A DNA stretch of 64,000 nucleotides, taken from the NCBI RefSeq assembly GCF_025791835.1, contig NZ_JAOXLP010000001.1:248001-312000 (forward strand), written 5' to 3'. The position numbers and the translations under genes are program-made. The notes under the pieces were generated by a model that saw only the letters and a list, made by a program, of their open reading frames with translations, was not told the DNA's origin and ran no database searches. Positions 55,092 to 63,537 of the stretch are shown piece by piece. Within the stretch, counting starts at the first letter, position 1. Each line of letters opens with the position of its first letter. The stretch is from Roseomonas xinghualingensis (GTDB lineage Bacteria > Pseudomonadota > Alphaproteobacteria > Acetobacterales > Acetobacteraceae).

Positions 55092-56318
55092 TCAGGCGCA
55101 GGCGAGGCGGCGGATCACCTCGATCACGCGGGCCTGCTCGCCGGGGCCCATGGCGCCGGAGGGGAGGCAGAGGCCGCGCTCGAACAGCCCGGCCGCGACG
55201 CCGCTGCCAATGCTGCGCGAGCCGCGGAAGGCGGGCTGCAGGTGGAGAGGCTTCCAGACCGGGCGGCTTTCGATGCCGGCGGCATCCAGCGCGCGGCGCA
55301 CCACCTCCCGGTCCACGCCGAAGCGAGCGGGGTCGAAAAGGGCGACGCTGAGCCAGCGGGAAGAGCGGCCCCAGGCGGGCTCGGGCATGAAGGAGACGCC
55401 CGGCAGGTCGGCCAGACCGGCGGCATAGCGGGCGAAGACGGCATGGCGGGCGGTGACGCGGGCTTCAAGCGCCCGGAGCTGCACGAGGCCGACAGCGGCC
55501 AGCACCGAGGAGAAGCCATAGGAATAGCCGGTGGTCTCATGCTGGTAGTGCGGCGAGGATTCCTTCGCCTGCATGCCCAGGTGGCGCGCGGCGGCGATCA
55601 GTCCGGGATCGTCCGAGACCAGCGCCCCGCCGCCGCCAGCGGTGATGATCTTGTTGCCGTTGAAGGAGAAGCAGGCGAGGCGCGCGCCCTGGCCGGCACT
55701 GCGGCCGCGCGCCGTGCCGCCCAGGCTTTCTGCGGAGTCGCAGAGCACCGGCACGCCCCAGCGGTCGCAGACGGAGACAATGGCGTCGAGATCGGCGCAT
55801 TGGCCGTAGATGTCCACCGGCACGACGATCCGGGGCAGGCGCCCCTCCCGCGCGGCCAGGGCGAGCTGGTCCCGGAGCAGATCGGGGTCCAGCGTCCAAC
55901 TCTCGGCCGAGACGTCGAGGAAGGTGACCTTCGCGCCCATTTGCGCGGCCGGGGCGACGGTGGCGACGAAGGTGAGGGTAGGGGCCCAGATTTCGTCTCC
56001 GGGCGTAAGGCCGAGCACGCGGTAGCCAAGATGCAGGGCGGCGGTGCCCGAGGCGGTGGCGAGGACATGGGGGAAGCCGGATACCTCGGCGAAGGCGGCC
56101 TCGAAGGTACGCAGGACGGGACCGGCCGGGGCGAGCCAGCCGCTGCGCAGCGTTTCCGCGACCGCCTCCATCTCGCCGCCCGCCAGCTGGGGCGGGGAGA
56201 GATGGATGCGCGGGGTGTCCCCCGTTCCGGCGGCCGGACGTTGGAAGGGGAGGACATTGTGGGGCGGAATGGCCGGAGCGGCCTTGGTGTTCAGGAAATG
56301 GGTCGGGCTCGAAGCCAT
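55092..56318 (-). CDS. DegT/DnrJ/EryC1/StrS aminotransferase
   Basis: A 408-residue PLP-dependent sugar aminotransferase. Seen: IHLSPPQLAGGEMEAVAETLRSGWLAPAGPVLRTFEAAFAE, ATASGTAALHLGYRVLGLTPGDEIW, APTLTFVATVAPAAQMGAKV, DSAESLGGT, and the Schiff-base lysine in FSFNGNKIITAGGGGALV. It adds an amino group to a 4-keto nucleotide sugar, plausibly the product of the CapD-like enzyme. It is the first intact gene of the minus-strand polysaccharide run, 17 bp before the CTG-start glycosyltransferase. Confidence 0.92.
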   Translation of the reverse strand: MASSPTHFLNTKAAPAIPPHNVLPFQRPAAGTGDTPRIHLSPPQLAGGEMEAVAETLRSGWLAPAGPVLRTFEAAFAEVSGFPHVLATASGTAALHLGYRVLGLTPGDEIWAPTLTFVATVAPAAQMGAKVTFLDVSAESWTLDPDLLRDQLALAAREGRLPRIVVPVDIYGQCADLDAIVSVCDRWGVPVLCDSAESLGGTARGRSAGQGARLACFSFNGNKIITAGGGGALVSDDPGLIAAARHLGMQAKESSPHYQHETTGYSYGFSSVLAAVGLVQLRALEARVTARHAVFARYAAGLADLPGVSFMPEPAWGRSSRWLSVALFDPARFGVDREVVRRALDAAGIESRPVWKPLHLQPAFRGSRSIGSGVAAGLFERGLCLPSGAMGPGEQARVIEVIRRLACA

Positions 56319-56339
56319 TTTTCGCCAGTCACAATTTCG

Positions 56340-56855
56340 TTAGCGAGACGTTGGGGCTGCTGGTGGCGAGTCGGCAAGGGGGAATGCAACCTTCGGTACG
56401 AAATTGTCATGGTCACTGACGCGCGGCTTGGGTGCGCCACTTCCGGTGCCATCGTCACGGGTTCCGGGCCGGGCCAGTTCCGGCATGGTCGCATGGCCCG
56501 GGGCGGTGACGCCGTGGCCGGAGAGGAGGACCCCCAGCGTACCCAGGGCGGCCATCAGGTCACACCGCAGGCTGACAGCCTCGGCATAGCGGGCATCCCA
56601 TTCGAGCCGCGCGTCCCAGGGCACGGCATTGCGGCCATGGGACTGGGCGAGGCCGGCCAGGCCGGGACGAACGCGAAGGCGGGTGGCCTGGCGGAGCGTG
56701 TAGCGGGGGAGGTAGGCCAGGGGCAGCGGGCGGGGGCCGACCAGGCTCATCTCGCCGCGCAGCACGTTGATGAGCTGCGGCGCCTCGTCCAGCGCCGAGG
56801 CGCGGAGGACCCGGCCGAAGCGGGTCAGCCGGGCCGCATCCGGCGCCGCCCGCCA
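56340..56855 (-). pseudogene. C-terminal fragment of a priming sugar transferase
   Basis: This frame encodes the C-terminal half of a WcaJ/PglC-type bacterial sugar transferase: RLTRFGRVLRASALDEAPQL, INVLRGEMSLVGPRPLPLAYL, LRVRPGLAGLAQSHGR and a divergent tail. The N-terminal membrane helix and the K-R-x-x-D signature are missing. Homology starts near WRAAPDAARL at about 56855, where the DNA turns, in another frame, into a different gene fragment. No ATG, GTG or TTG precedes the conserved part; a GTG at 56765 is internal. It is probably non-functional, so the cluster would need a priming enzyme from elsewhere. Confidence 0.78.
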
Positions 56856-57108
56856 AACTGGCGGGCACCGGCCCAGATGAGGCCATAGCAGAGCGCCAGG
56901 ATCGCATTGGAAAGCTGGATGGACAGGAGATCCGGCAGCACCGCCCTGAGACCGGACAGCATCAGGGCCATGCCGCCGATCAGGTGGCCGAAGCCCCAGC
57001 TGGCGATCGCGGATGGCGGCGGTCCTTCACCCAGAGAATGAGGAGGATGGCGCCGCAGGTCACCGCCAGTGCGAAGCTCAGGGTGAGGGTTGTCGGCGCG
57101 TGCAGCAC
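56826..57108 (-). pseudogene. Remnant of a membrane-domain protein resembling a diguanylate cyclase N-terminus
   Basis: Two frames together give a membrane segment typical of GGDEF-protein N-termini. From GTG at 57108: TTLTLSFALAVTCGAILLIL then WVKDRRHP. Near 57010 the frame shifts to ASWGFGHLIGGMALMLSGLR, AVLPDLLSIQLSNAILALCY and GLIWAGARQFGGRR. The coding sense stops at the junction with the sugar-transferase fragment near 56855, and no GGDEF domain follows. It is therefore both frameshifted and truncated. Assignment to diguanylate cyclases is from the pattern of helices and is tentative. Confidence 0.5.
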
Positions 57109-57219
57109 GTCTCAAGGATCCTCTCGCGGCCGTGATTTCTATTAAGATGGGCCGGAGGTGCAACCAAGTTTTTGTGATCTTGCCCCTCTGAAAATCCTTC
57201 TTGTTGTGTCCTGGATGCC

Positions 57220-58464
57220 TCACTCGGCCGGGAGCGGGGTGCCCCGGGGCGGGGCGTTCCACAACTCCGGACGAAGCTCCTCCGGCCGGTCGGGGAAGAA
57301 GAGGGCGCAGCCGAGGCTCACGGCCCCGAAGGCGGCCAGCACGACCATGGTGGCGTCCAGATTGCCGAAGGCCTCATGCAGGGCTGCGATGGCAGGAGAA
57401 GCCGCCGCGGCACCGATGAAGCCGAGGAAGAAGCGGATCGAGTAGAGCTTGGTGCGCAGGGCGGGCGCGACGTAGCGGGCCGTCATCGTCTCGTTCACCG
57501 TCACTTGGCCGAAGATCGAGGCGGCGGCGATGGCGGCGACGGGCAGCACGATCCAGCCACGGAGGAAGGAGAGGGCCAGCAGCGTCGGCACCAGCGCGAT
57601 GGCGAGGGGGAGGAAGACGCGCTTCAGCGTGGTGCGGTCGATCAGCCGCCCGACGGTGAACTGGGTAAGGCCGCCGAAGAGCGTGGCGGTGAAGGCGAGG
57701 ACGCCGACGAGGGGCAGCAGGCCAGGGCTGTCGGCCATGCGCTCCTGCATCAGCTTCGGGATCAGCAGGGTGAAGGCATTGAAGACGAAGCCCGAGGCAA
57801 TGGCCATCATCAGCAGGGAGATGACGGCGCGGCGCACGATATGGCGCGGGATCTCAGGGAAGGGGCGGGCGTTCTTCGCGTGCTTGCGGGCATCATAGGG
57901 CTGTTCGCGCAGCCAGAGGATGCCCAGGGCCAGCGCGATCACGCCTGGCACGATGAAGGCCCAGCGCCAGTTGCCCTGCGCCACGAGCACGGCGGTGAGC
58001 ACCGGGGCGAAGGAGACGCCGAGATTGCCGAAGACGCCGTTATTGCCCATCGCGCGGCCGACGCGGTCTCCGGCGGCTTCCACCAGCATGGCGGTGCCGA
58101 TCGGGTGGTAGATGGCGTTGAACAGCCCGGCCAGCGCGAGGACGGCCGCGAGGCCCCAGGGGCCGGAGACGAGGCCGGCGAAGACGAGGGAGCCGCCGAC
58201 GCCGATGAAGAAGGCCGCCATCAGCGCGTGGCGGCCGATCCTGTCCGCCAGCCAGCCCATGGGCAGCGAGCCGACGCCGTAGAGCACGAACATGCCGGTG
58301 CCGAGGGCGAGGACAGGCCCGTAATCCATGCCGAAGGTCGCCGAATCCCGCGCCACCATGCCGAGCACGGCCGTGGCGAGGATGAGCAGCGTGTAGTGGC
58401 AAACCGTATGGGCCGCGTTGATGAACCAGATCTGCCGCGTGGCGGGATCGGATGGCATTGGCAT
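57220..58464 (-). CDS. MFS transporter
   Basis: A 414-residue major facilitator with about 12 helices. N-terminal half: QIWFINAAHTVCHYTLLIL, YGVGSLPMGWLADRIGRHALMAAFF (the loop 2-3 G-x-x-x-D-R-x-G-R motif). Second half: TLFGGLTQFTVGRLIDRTTLKR and FGQVTVNETMTARYVAPALRTKLYSIRFF. The ATG at 58464 is chosen for AGGGAGA just upstream; 58458 is possible. An AraC-type regulator is divergently encoded 48 bp away, which is typical of regulator/efflux pairs. The substrate is unknown. Confidence 0.92.
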   Translation of the reverse strand: MPMPSDPATRQIWFINAAHTVCHYTLLILATAVLGMVARDSATFGMDYGPVLALGTGMFVLYGVGSLPMGWLADRIGRHALMAAFFIGVGGSLVFAGLVSGPWGLAAVLALAGLFNAIYHPIGTAMLVEAAGDRVGRAMGNNGVFGNLGVSFAPVLTAVLVAQGNWRWAFIVPGVIALALGILWLREQPYDARKHAKNARPFPEIPRHIVRRAVISLLMMAIASGFVFNAFTLLIPKLMQERMADSPGLLPLVGVLAFTATLFGGLTQFTVGRLIDRTTLKRVFLPLAIALVPTLLALSFLRGWIVLPVAAIAAASIFGQVTVNETMTARYVAPALRTKLYSIRFFLGFIGAAAASPAIAALHEAFGNLDATMVVLAAFGAVSLGCALFFPDRPEELRPELWNAPPRGTPLPAE

Positions 58465-58512
58465 TCTCCCTGGCCCATAGCCTATCTTGGCCGGGAGGAG
58501 ACGTCCGGCCAG

Positions 58513-59301
58513 ATGCTGTCGAGATCCAGCCAAGCCCCTGCCCTGCGCCTTCCGCTGCCGCAAGATGCGGTGGACCGTCCGCTGGCGGCTTTCAGGCGCG
58601 ATTACCTGGATGGGGAATCCACCGGGTGGCACAGCCATGCCCGGGCGCAGCTTCTCTATGCCCTGCGCGGCGTGATGCGGATCGCAACCGGTGGGGCGAG
58701 CTTCGTGGTGCCTGCCGGACGGTCGCTCTGGGTGCCGGCAGGGGAGCCGCATGCGGTTTCAATCGTGGGGCAGGTGGCGATGCGGGCGCTGTTCCTGCGG
58801 GAGGACGCCGCGCGCGCGGGGCCGGCGCGGGTGACGGTGCTGGCGACCTCCCCCCTGCTGCGGGAGCTGATCCTGGCCGCCTGCGAGGAACCGCTGGAAT
58901 GGGATGAGCATGGGCGCGGCGGGCATCTGGCCGCGCTGATGCTGGAGGAGATACGCCGGGCGCCCTCCCTGCCTTTCGGCGTGCCGGAACCGCGCGAGCC
59001 ACGCCTGGCGAAGCTGGCGGCGGCGCTTCGTGCGGACCCGGCCTGCCAGCTTTCGCTGGAGGAATGGGCGGTGCGGGTCGGGGCTTCTCCGCGCGGCCTT
59101 TCGCGCCTGTTCCGGGCGGAGACAGGTTTGTCTTTCGGGGCCTGGCGGCAGGCGATGCGTCTGGCGGAGGCGGCGGCACTGCTGGCCCAGGGGGTGCCGC
59201 CGGCGCGCGCGGGTGCGGCGGTGGGATATGCTTCGGCGCCGGCCTTCGGGGCGGCGTTCCGGGCGGCCTTCGGGGTGACGCCGGCGGCGGCGGGGCGGTG
59301 A
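58513..59301 (+). CDS. AraC family regulator with cupin-type N-terminus
   Basis: A 262-residue regulator. Residues ~20-100 form a cupin (GWHSHARAQLLYALRGVMRI, then VVPAGRSLWVPAGEPHAV). The C-terminal ~90 residues are the double HTH (QLSLEEWAVRVGASPRGLSRLFRAETGLSFGAWRQAMRL, and a second helix pair AGAAVGYASAPAFGAAFRAAFGVTPA). The start has GGGAGGAGA upstream. It probably controls the divergent MFS gene. Confidence 0.9.
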   Translation: MLSRSSQAPALRLPLPQDAVDRPLAAFRRDYLDGESTGWHSHARAQLLYALRGVMRIATGGASFVVPAGRSLWVPAGEPHAVSIVGQVAMRALFLREDAARAGPARVTVLATSPLLRELILAACEEPLEWDEHGRGGHLAALMLEEIRRAPSLPFGVPEPREPRLAKLAAALRADPACQLSLEEWAVRVGASPRGLSRLFRAETGLSFGAWRQAMRLAEAAALLAQGVPPARAGAAVGYASAPAFGAAFRAAFGVTPAAAGR

Positions 59302-59335
59302 GGGTGGTCCTGGGGCGCTGGCTCCCCGCTGGGGA

Positions 59336-59668
59336 TCAGGGGGCAAAGACCTCTGTCCAGCGCAGGAAGGTATCCGCAGCCCAGAGCGCGCTCAGCCCCG
59401 CAGCCATTCCCGGCAGAAGCAGCCGCCCGCTGAGAAGGAAGGCGGCGAGGCCGGCCCCGACGCCGATCAGCCGGACCATGACAGGCCAGCTGCCTGGCGA
59501 AACCAGGGCGAGCACCACCCAGGCGGCAAGGGCTGCCTCGCTGACGGCGGCGGCCCAGGCGATGGCGGGGTGGGAAGGTGGCAGGCGCCAGGCCAGGGCG
59601 AGGCCGGTGGCGCGTAGCAGCAGCATGGCCAGGGCGGCCGTGAGAAGGGAGGCCCAGCCGTGGTCCAT
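59336..59668 (-). CDS. azlD: AzlD family branched-chain amino acid export subunit
   Basis: A 110-residue small membrane protein with three or four helices (LTAALAMLLLRATGLALAW, AAVSEAALAAWVVLALV, LIGVGAGLAAFLLSGRLLL). It is recognised chiefly by size, topology and position directly after azlC with one-base overlap (TGATG). AzlCD exports branched-chain amino acids and analogues. Confidence 0.8.
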   Translation of the reverse strand: MDHGWASLLTAALAMLLLRATGLALAWRLPPSHPAIAWAAAVSEAALAAWVVLALVSPGSWPVMVRLIGVGAGLAAFLLSGRLLLPGMAAGLSALWAADTFLRWTEVFAP

Positions 59669-60342
59669 CAGCGGCGGCGCAGCAGGAAGGCGGCGGTGCC
59701 GCCGATAAGGGCGGCGGCGAGCAGGCCCCAGGCCGGCGGTGTGCCGGCGGGCAGCAGCAGGGCCAGGGGCGCGGCGAGGGCGCCGCCAAGGGAGGCGCGC
59801 CAGGGCCCGCCGCGGGAGAGGCCGGCCGCGATCATCAGGGCAAAGTAGAAGACGTTCACCATGAGCAGCAGCCGCAACACCCCGGAGGAAAGGGAGCCGG
59901 CAAGGGCGTAGCCAATGGCCGTGGTGATGAGGCCGATGGTCCAGACCGTCAGGGCGAAGCCGAGGAACCAGCGCGCGCGGTCCGGCGCCGGAAGGCCGGG
60001 CAGGTTCCGCATGGCGGCGGCCCAGGGGGTGATGGCGACGAAGGGCACGCAGAAAGGGGCCAGCGGGCCGCGCACGAGCGGGGCAAGGGCAGCCGCCATG
60101 GGCATGAAGCGGGCATTGGCCATAATGGCGCCAGCCACCGCCGCCGTGCCGGCGCCGGGCTGGGCGCCGAGCAGCACCATCTGGCCGGCCATTCCGTAGA
60201 TCGCCGCCGAGGAGGTCAGGCCCCAGCCGAGGCTGAAGCCGGCTTCGCGCGTGGCGACGCCGAAGGCGATGAAGGTGGCGGCCATGGCGATGGTGTGTGC
60301 GCCGAGGGCCTCCGTGGCGCCCTGGCGCGTGGCGGGATGCAT
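59668..60342 (-). CDS. azlC: AzlC family ABC-type amino acid exporter subunit
   Basis: A 224-residue membrane protein. Family pattern: FIAFGVATREAGFSLGWGLTSSAAIYGMAGQMVLLG near the N-terminus, then GAIMANARFMPMAAALAPL with the conserved N-A-R, and FLGFALTVWTIGLITT. It pairs with azlD. No Lrp/AzlB regulator is adjacent. Confidence 0.88.
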   Translation of the reverse strand: MHPATRQGATEALGAHTIAMAATFIAFGVATREAGFSLGWGLTSSAAIYGMAGQMVLLGAQPGAGTAAVAGAIMANARFMPMAAALAPLVRGPLAPFCVPFVAITPWAAAMRNLPGLPAPDRARWFLGFALTVWTIGLITTAIGYALAGSLSSGVLRLLLMVNVFYFALMIAAGLSRGGPWRASLGGALAAPLALLLPAGTPPAWGLLAAALIGGTAAFLLRRR

Positions 60343-60408
60343 GGCGCGAGATTGGCACGGGCGCGCGAAGGGGGCGACCCGGGGGCGGCGCGCCGCCCCC
60401 TTGATGGC

Positions 60409-61212
60409 TCAGCCGCTGGTGCCGTCGCGCAGGGCGTCATAGGCGGAGCGGACCCTGTCCACGCCATAGACGCGCTCCAGCCGGCGGACGGTGAAATGGG
60501 CGTTCGCCACGCCGCGGAAGTGTTCGAGGAAGGCGAGGTTGATGGCGGCGCCGGCGGCCGCGCCGATGATGGGCACGGCCTGGGCGGAGAGCTTGAGGCC
60601 GACCGTGCCGGTGAAGCGCGCCGCGATGGCGCCCAGGAAGCCGGGAACCAGGCCAGAGACGAGGCTGGTGGCGGCGTTCGGCAGCATCTGGGCGAGGGCG
60701 ATGCGGGCGGCGAAATAGCCGGTTTCCGCCACGTCGTCCTCGGCGGTGGCGGGGCTGCCGATGGCGAAGACGGCCAGGCATTCGGCCGCCGTGGCGTTCA
60801 CCTTCGGGTCCTCGCCGGCAGCGGCGGCCTCGGCGGCGATCTGGCGGAGCAGGATGGTGGTGGAGAGGGGCAGTTCAGCCAGGGTGCCGAGCAGGCCCAG
60901 GGCGCCGCCCGCCGCGCCGCTTGCCATGGCCACGCCGCGATGGAACCAGGCGACATCCATGCCGAAAGGGGTGCGGCGGGGCTCGGAGCCGACGGCGGTG
61001 CGCCAGGCTTTCTCCAGCGCGCGGCGGACGGCGGTGTCCAGCTGGTCCCGCACGCCTTCGGGCAGGCGGTCCTTGAGCGCCTCCACGGGCGTACCGGCGA
61101 TGGAGGCGAGACGGGCGGCGAAGGAGGGGCCTTCCAGTGTGGCGACGGCCTTGGCCAGCTCGGTCTGGGCATCCTCAGGCAGGGTCAGCAAGGCGGGCAG
61201 GGTTGTGGTCAT
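60409..61212 (-). CDS. EcsC family protein
   Basis: A 267-residue EcsC-domain protein. Seen: GMDVAWFHRGVAMASGAAGGALGLLGTLAELPLSTTILLRQIAAEAA, then GYFAARIALAQMLPNAATS and a glycine-rich hydrophobic segment VPIIGAAAGAAINLAFLEHF, with a YGVDRVRSAYDAL C-terminus. EcsC proteins are membrane-associated and of unknown biochemical role. The start at 61212 is taken over an upstream in-frame Met at 61248 because homology begins there. Confidence 0.85.
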   Translation of the reverse strand: MTTTLPALLTLPEDAQTELAKAVATLEGPSFAARLASIAGTPVEALKDRLPEGVRDQLDTAVRRALEKAWRTAVGSEPRRTPFGMDVAWFHRGVAMASGAAGGALGLLGTLAELPLSTTILLRQIAAEAAAAGEDPKVNATAAECLAVFAIGSPATAEDDVAETGYFAARIALAQMLPNAATSLVSGLVPGFLGAIAARFTGTVGLKLSAQAVPIIGAAAGAAINLAFLEHFRGVANAHFTVRRLERVYGVDRVRSAYDALRDGTSG

Positions 61213-61346
61213 GTGGCAAGAAATGGCGTGCGGGGAGCCGGGTTGCATCGGATGTGGAGTGTTGGCGTTCCAGATAGCGGCGCGCTGCGTTGATCCGGCA
61301 TGGTAAAGATCCTATCGCGCATCCCGGAAACGTGAAGGGGGGATCG

Positions 61347-61766
61347 GTGCTGACGCTGGCGGTGTTGGTGACAGTGTTGGTCGCCTTGGTCGTGCTGATC
61401 GCGATCGCCTGGCGTATTTGGGCGGTCCGTGCTGCGAGGCGAAAGGCGATCGGGGCGTTGATCGAGGAATGCCCCGGTTTCGATGATCGGCTGGAAGGCC
61501 GGGACGCGACGCTTCTGTTCAGCCAGGCGGACGAGATGCTGGGCATCGCCTCGCACCGCGTGATGAAGATCCTTCCCTTCTCCATCATCCGGAAGTGGCG
61601 GGCGGAGCCGATCTACAATTCGGCCGGCAAGTGCGTGGGCTGGAACTTCATCATCGAGACGGGGGATACGCAGGAGCCGATCTGGACCATGCGGATGCGC
61701 TCGGGGCCGGGTCAGGCGGTGCCGAATTTCTGGATGGCGAAGTTCAGCGCGCATCTGAATGGGTAG
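61347..61766 (+). CDS. Small membrane-anchored protein of unknown function
   Basis: A 139-residue protein not recognised by family. It has one N-terminal transmembrane helix (VLVTVLVALVVLIAIAWRIW) followed by a basic stop-transfer (VRAARRK) and a cytosolic ~105-residue domain. The domain has IEECPGFDDRLEGRDATLLFS and a C-terminal WNFIIETGDTQEPIWTMRM strand pair. No ATG fits: the GTG at 61347 has AAGGGGGGA upstream; GTG 61332 and TTG 61290 are alternatives. Monocistronic. Confidence 0.62.
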   Translation: MLTLAVLVTVLVALVVLIAIAWRIWAVRAARRKAIGALIEECPGFDDRLEGRDATLLFSQADEMLGIASHRVMKILPFSIIRKWRAEPIYNSAGKCVGWNFIIETGDTQEPIWTMRMRSGPGQAVPNFWMAKFSAHLNG

Positions 61767-61929
61767 GGCGGATCACCGCCCCAGGGTCGCGAAGTAGTGA
61801 CGGTCAGATCGAAGTGGAAATGATGGCTTCCTGAAGCCTCCCGCCACATGAATCCTCCCTGGCGGCGGCGATGCAGCCGCACCGTACTCTGGGGCGGTGG
61901 CGCGGAGCGCCCGCGGAAGGACGAACCGA

Positions 61930-63537
61930 ATGGCGGAGCACACCGGACCCGGCCAGGTCAGGCCGAGCCGTCGTGCCTTGCTGGCACGCATCGGCGCGGT
62001 GGCAGGCGGCGCGGCGATGTACCAGGTGATGAGCGCGCTCGGTGTCGCGGCGGAGTCCGCCTATGCCAGCCCGATCAAGCTGGAGGGGGATCCCCGTGGC
62101 GCCACGGTCGTGATCCTTGGGGCGGGCCTGGCGGGAATGGTCGCGGCCATGGAGCTGCGCAAGGCCGGCTATCGCGTGCAGGTGCTGGAGTACTCGGATC
62201 GTCCCGGTGGTCGCTGCTGGTCCCTGCGGGGCGGTGATCGCTACACGGAGCTGGGTGGCGAGACGCAGACGGTCAGCTTCGATCAGGATCTCTACTTCAA
62301 CCCCGGCCCCTGGCGCATCCCGTACAATCATCACGCCGTGCTCGACTACTGCAAGCGGCTCGGGGTCGCTCTCGAGCCCTTCGTGCAGGTGAACTACAAC
62401 ACCCTCCTGCATGGGCGGAATGCCTTCGGCGGCCGTCCGCAGCGCTACCGCGAGATCAACGCCGATTACCAGGGCGGCATCGCGGAGCTGCTGGCCAAGG
62501 CAACACGGCAAGGCAAGCTCGATGAAATGGTGAGCGGGCAGGACCAGGAGATCCTGCTGGAATCGCTGCGCGCCTGGGGTGCCCTCAACGCGGACATGAC
62601 CTATGCCAAATCGCTCCTGACCTCCGACCGCCGGGGTTTCGCGCGCGATCCAGGCGGTGGGCTGGCCGCGCGCCCCGTGCCGTCGGAGCCGGTGGCGCTG
62701 AAGGATGTGCTGTCCTCGCGCCTTTGGTCCTTTCTTGTCGCAGGCTCGCTCTACGAGTTCCAGACGACGATGTTCCAGCCGGTCGGCGGCATGGACATGA
62801 TCGCGAAGGCCATGGCCCGCGAAGTGGATGGGCTGATCCGCTACAACGCCAAGGTCACCGCCATCCGGCAGGACGACCGTGGTGTCATGGTGACCGTGCA
62901 GGATGCGCAGCGCGGCGATGCGCCGCAGGAGCAGGTTCGGGCGGACTGGTGCGTCTGCACGATACCGCTCTCGGTCCTCAGCCAGATCGAGATGAATGTT
63001 GGTGGGCCGATGGCCGCGGCGATCGCGGCGGTACCCTATGCTGCCTCGGCCAAGGTCGGGCTGCAGTTCAAGCGCCGCTTCTGGGAGCAGGACGAGCACA
63101 TCTACGGCGGCATCTCCTACACCGACCTGCCGATCCGCATGATCTCCTATCCCTCGGCCTCCTATGGCGCGGCCGGGAAGGGCGTGCTGCTCGGGGCCTA
63201 TACTTTCGGCCCCTATGCCTATGAGTTCACCGCCCTGCCTGCCGCGGAGCGTGTCCGGCGTGCGGTGGAATGGGGCGCTACTTTGCATCCACAGTACCGG
63301 GATGAGTTCGATGGCGGAGTCTCGGTCGGATGGCACCGGGTGCCGGGCGCCCTGGGCTGCAACGGCATGTGGACCGACGCGAAGCGCGCCGAGCATTACG
63401 ATAACCTCTGTGCGCTCGATGGCCGGATCGTGCTGGCTGGCGAACACGCCTCCTACATACCGGCCTGGCAGGAGGGCACCATCTTGTCCTCGCTCAATGC
63501 CATCTCCCGGCTGCACCACCGCGTGGTGACGGCATGA
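61930..63537 (+). CDS. Exported flavin monoamine oxidase family protein
   Basis: A 535-residue FAD-dependent amine oxidase. It has a twin-arginine-like leader (PSRRALLARIGAVAGGAAMYQ), FAD motif ATVVILGAGLAGMVAAMELRKAG, YSDRPGGRCWSLRG, the GGMDMIAKAMAREV region and a C-terminal FAD contact IVLAGEHASYIPAWQEGTILSSLNA. The Trp-Gln-Glu-Gly part is the flavin-side pattern of this superfamily. The start at 61930 is preferred; the frame is open to 61897. It overlaps the following cytochrome c gene by 4 bp (ATGA), suggesting electrons pass to the cytochrome rather than to oxygen. The substrate is unknown. Confidence 0.9.
   Translation: MAEHTGPGQVRPSRRALLARIGAVAGGAAMYQVMSALGVAAESAYASPIKLEGDPRGATVVILGAGLAGMVAAMELRKAGYRVQVLEYSDRPGGRCWSLRGGDRYTELGGETQTVSFDQDLYFNPGPWRIPYNHHAVLDYCKRLGVALEPFVQVNYNTLLHGRNAFGGRPQRYREINADYQGGIAELLAKATRQGKLDEMVSGQDQEILLESLRAWGALNADMTYAKSLLTSDRRGFARDPGGGLAARPVPSEPVALKDVLSSRLWSFLVAGSLYEFQTTMFQPVGGMDMIAKAMAREVDGLIRYNAKVTAIRQDDRGVMVTVQDAQRGDAPQEQVRADWCVCTIPLSVLSQIEMNVGGPMAAAIAAVPYAASAKVGLQFKRRFWEQDEHIYGGISYTDLPIRMISYPSASYGAAGKGVLLGAYTFGPYAYEFTALPAAERVRRAVEWGATLHPQYRDEFDGGVSVGWHRVPGALGCNGMWTDAKRAEHYDNLCALDGRIVLAGEHASYIPAWQEGTILSSLNAISRLHHRVVTA

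Noticed and set aside
56825..57262. 145-residue standalone membrane protein gene
   Set aside because: Its N-terminal half is shadow-like sequence; only the last ~55 residues look natural and they continue a second frame, so it was treated as a remnant.
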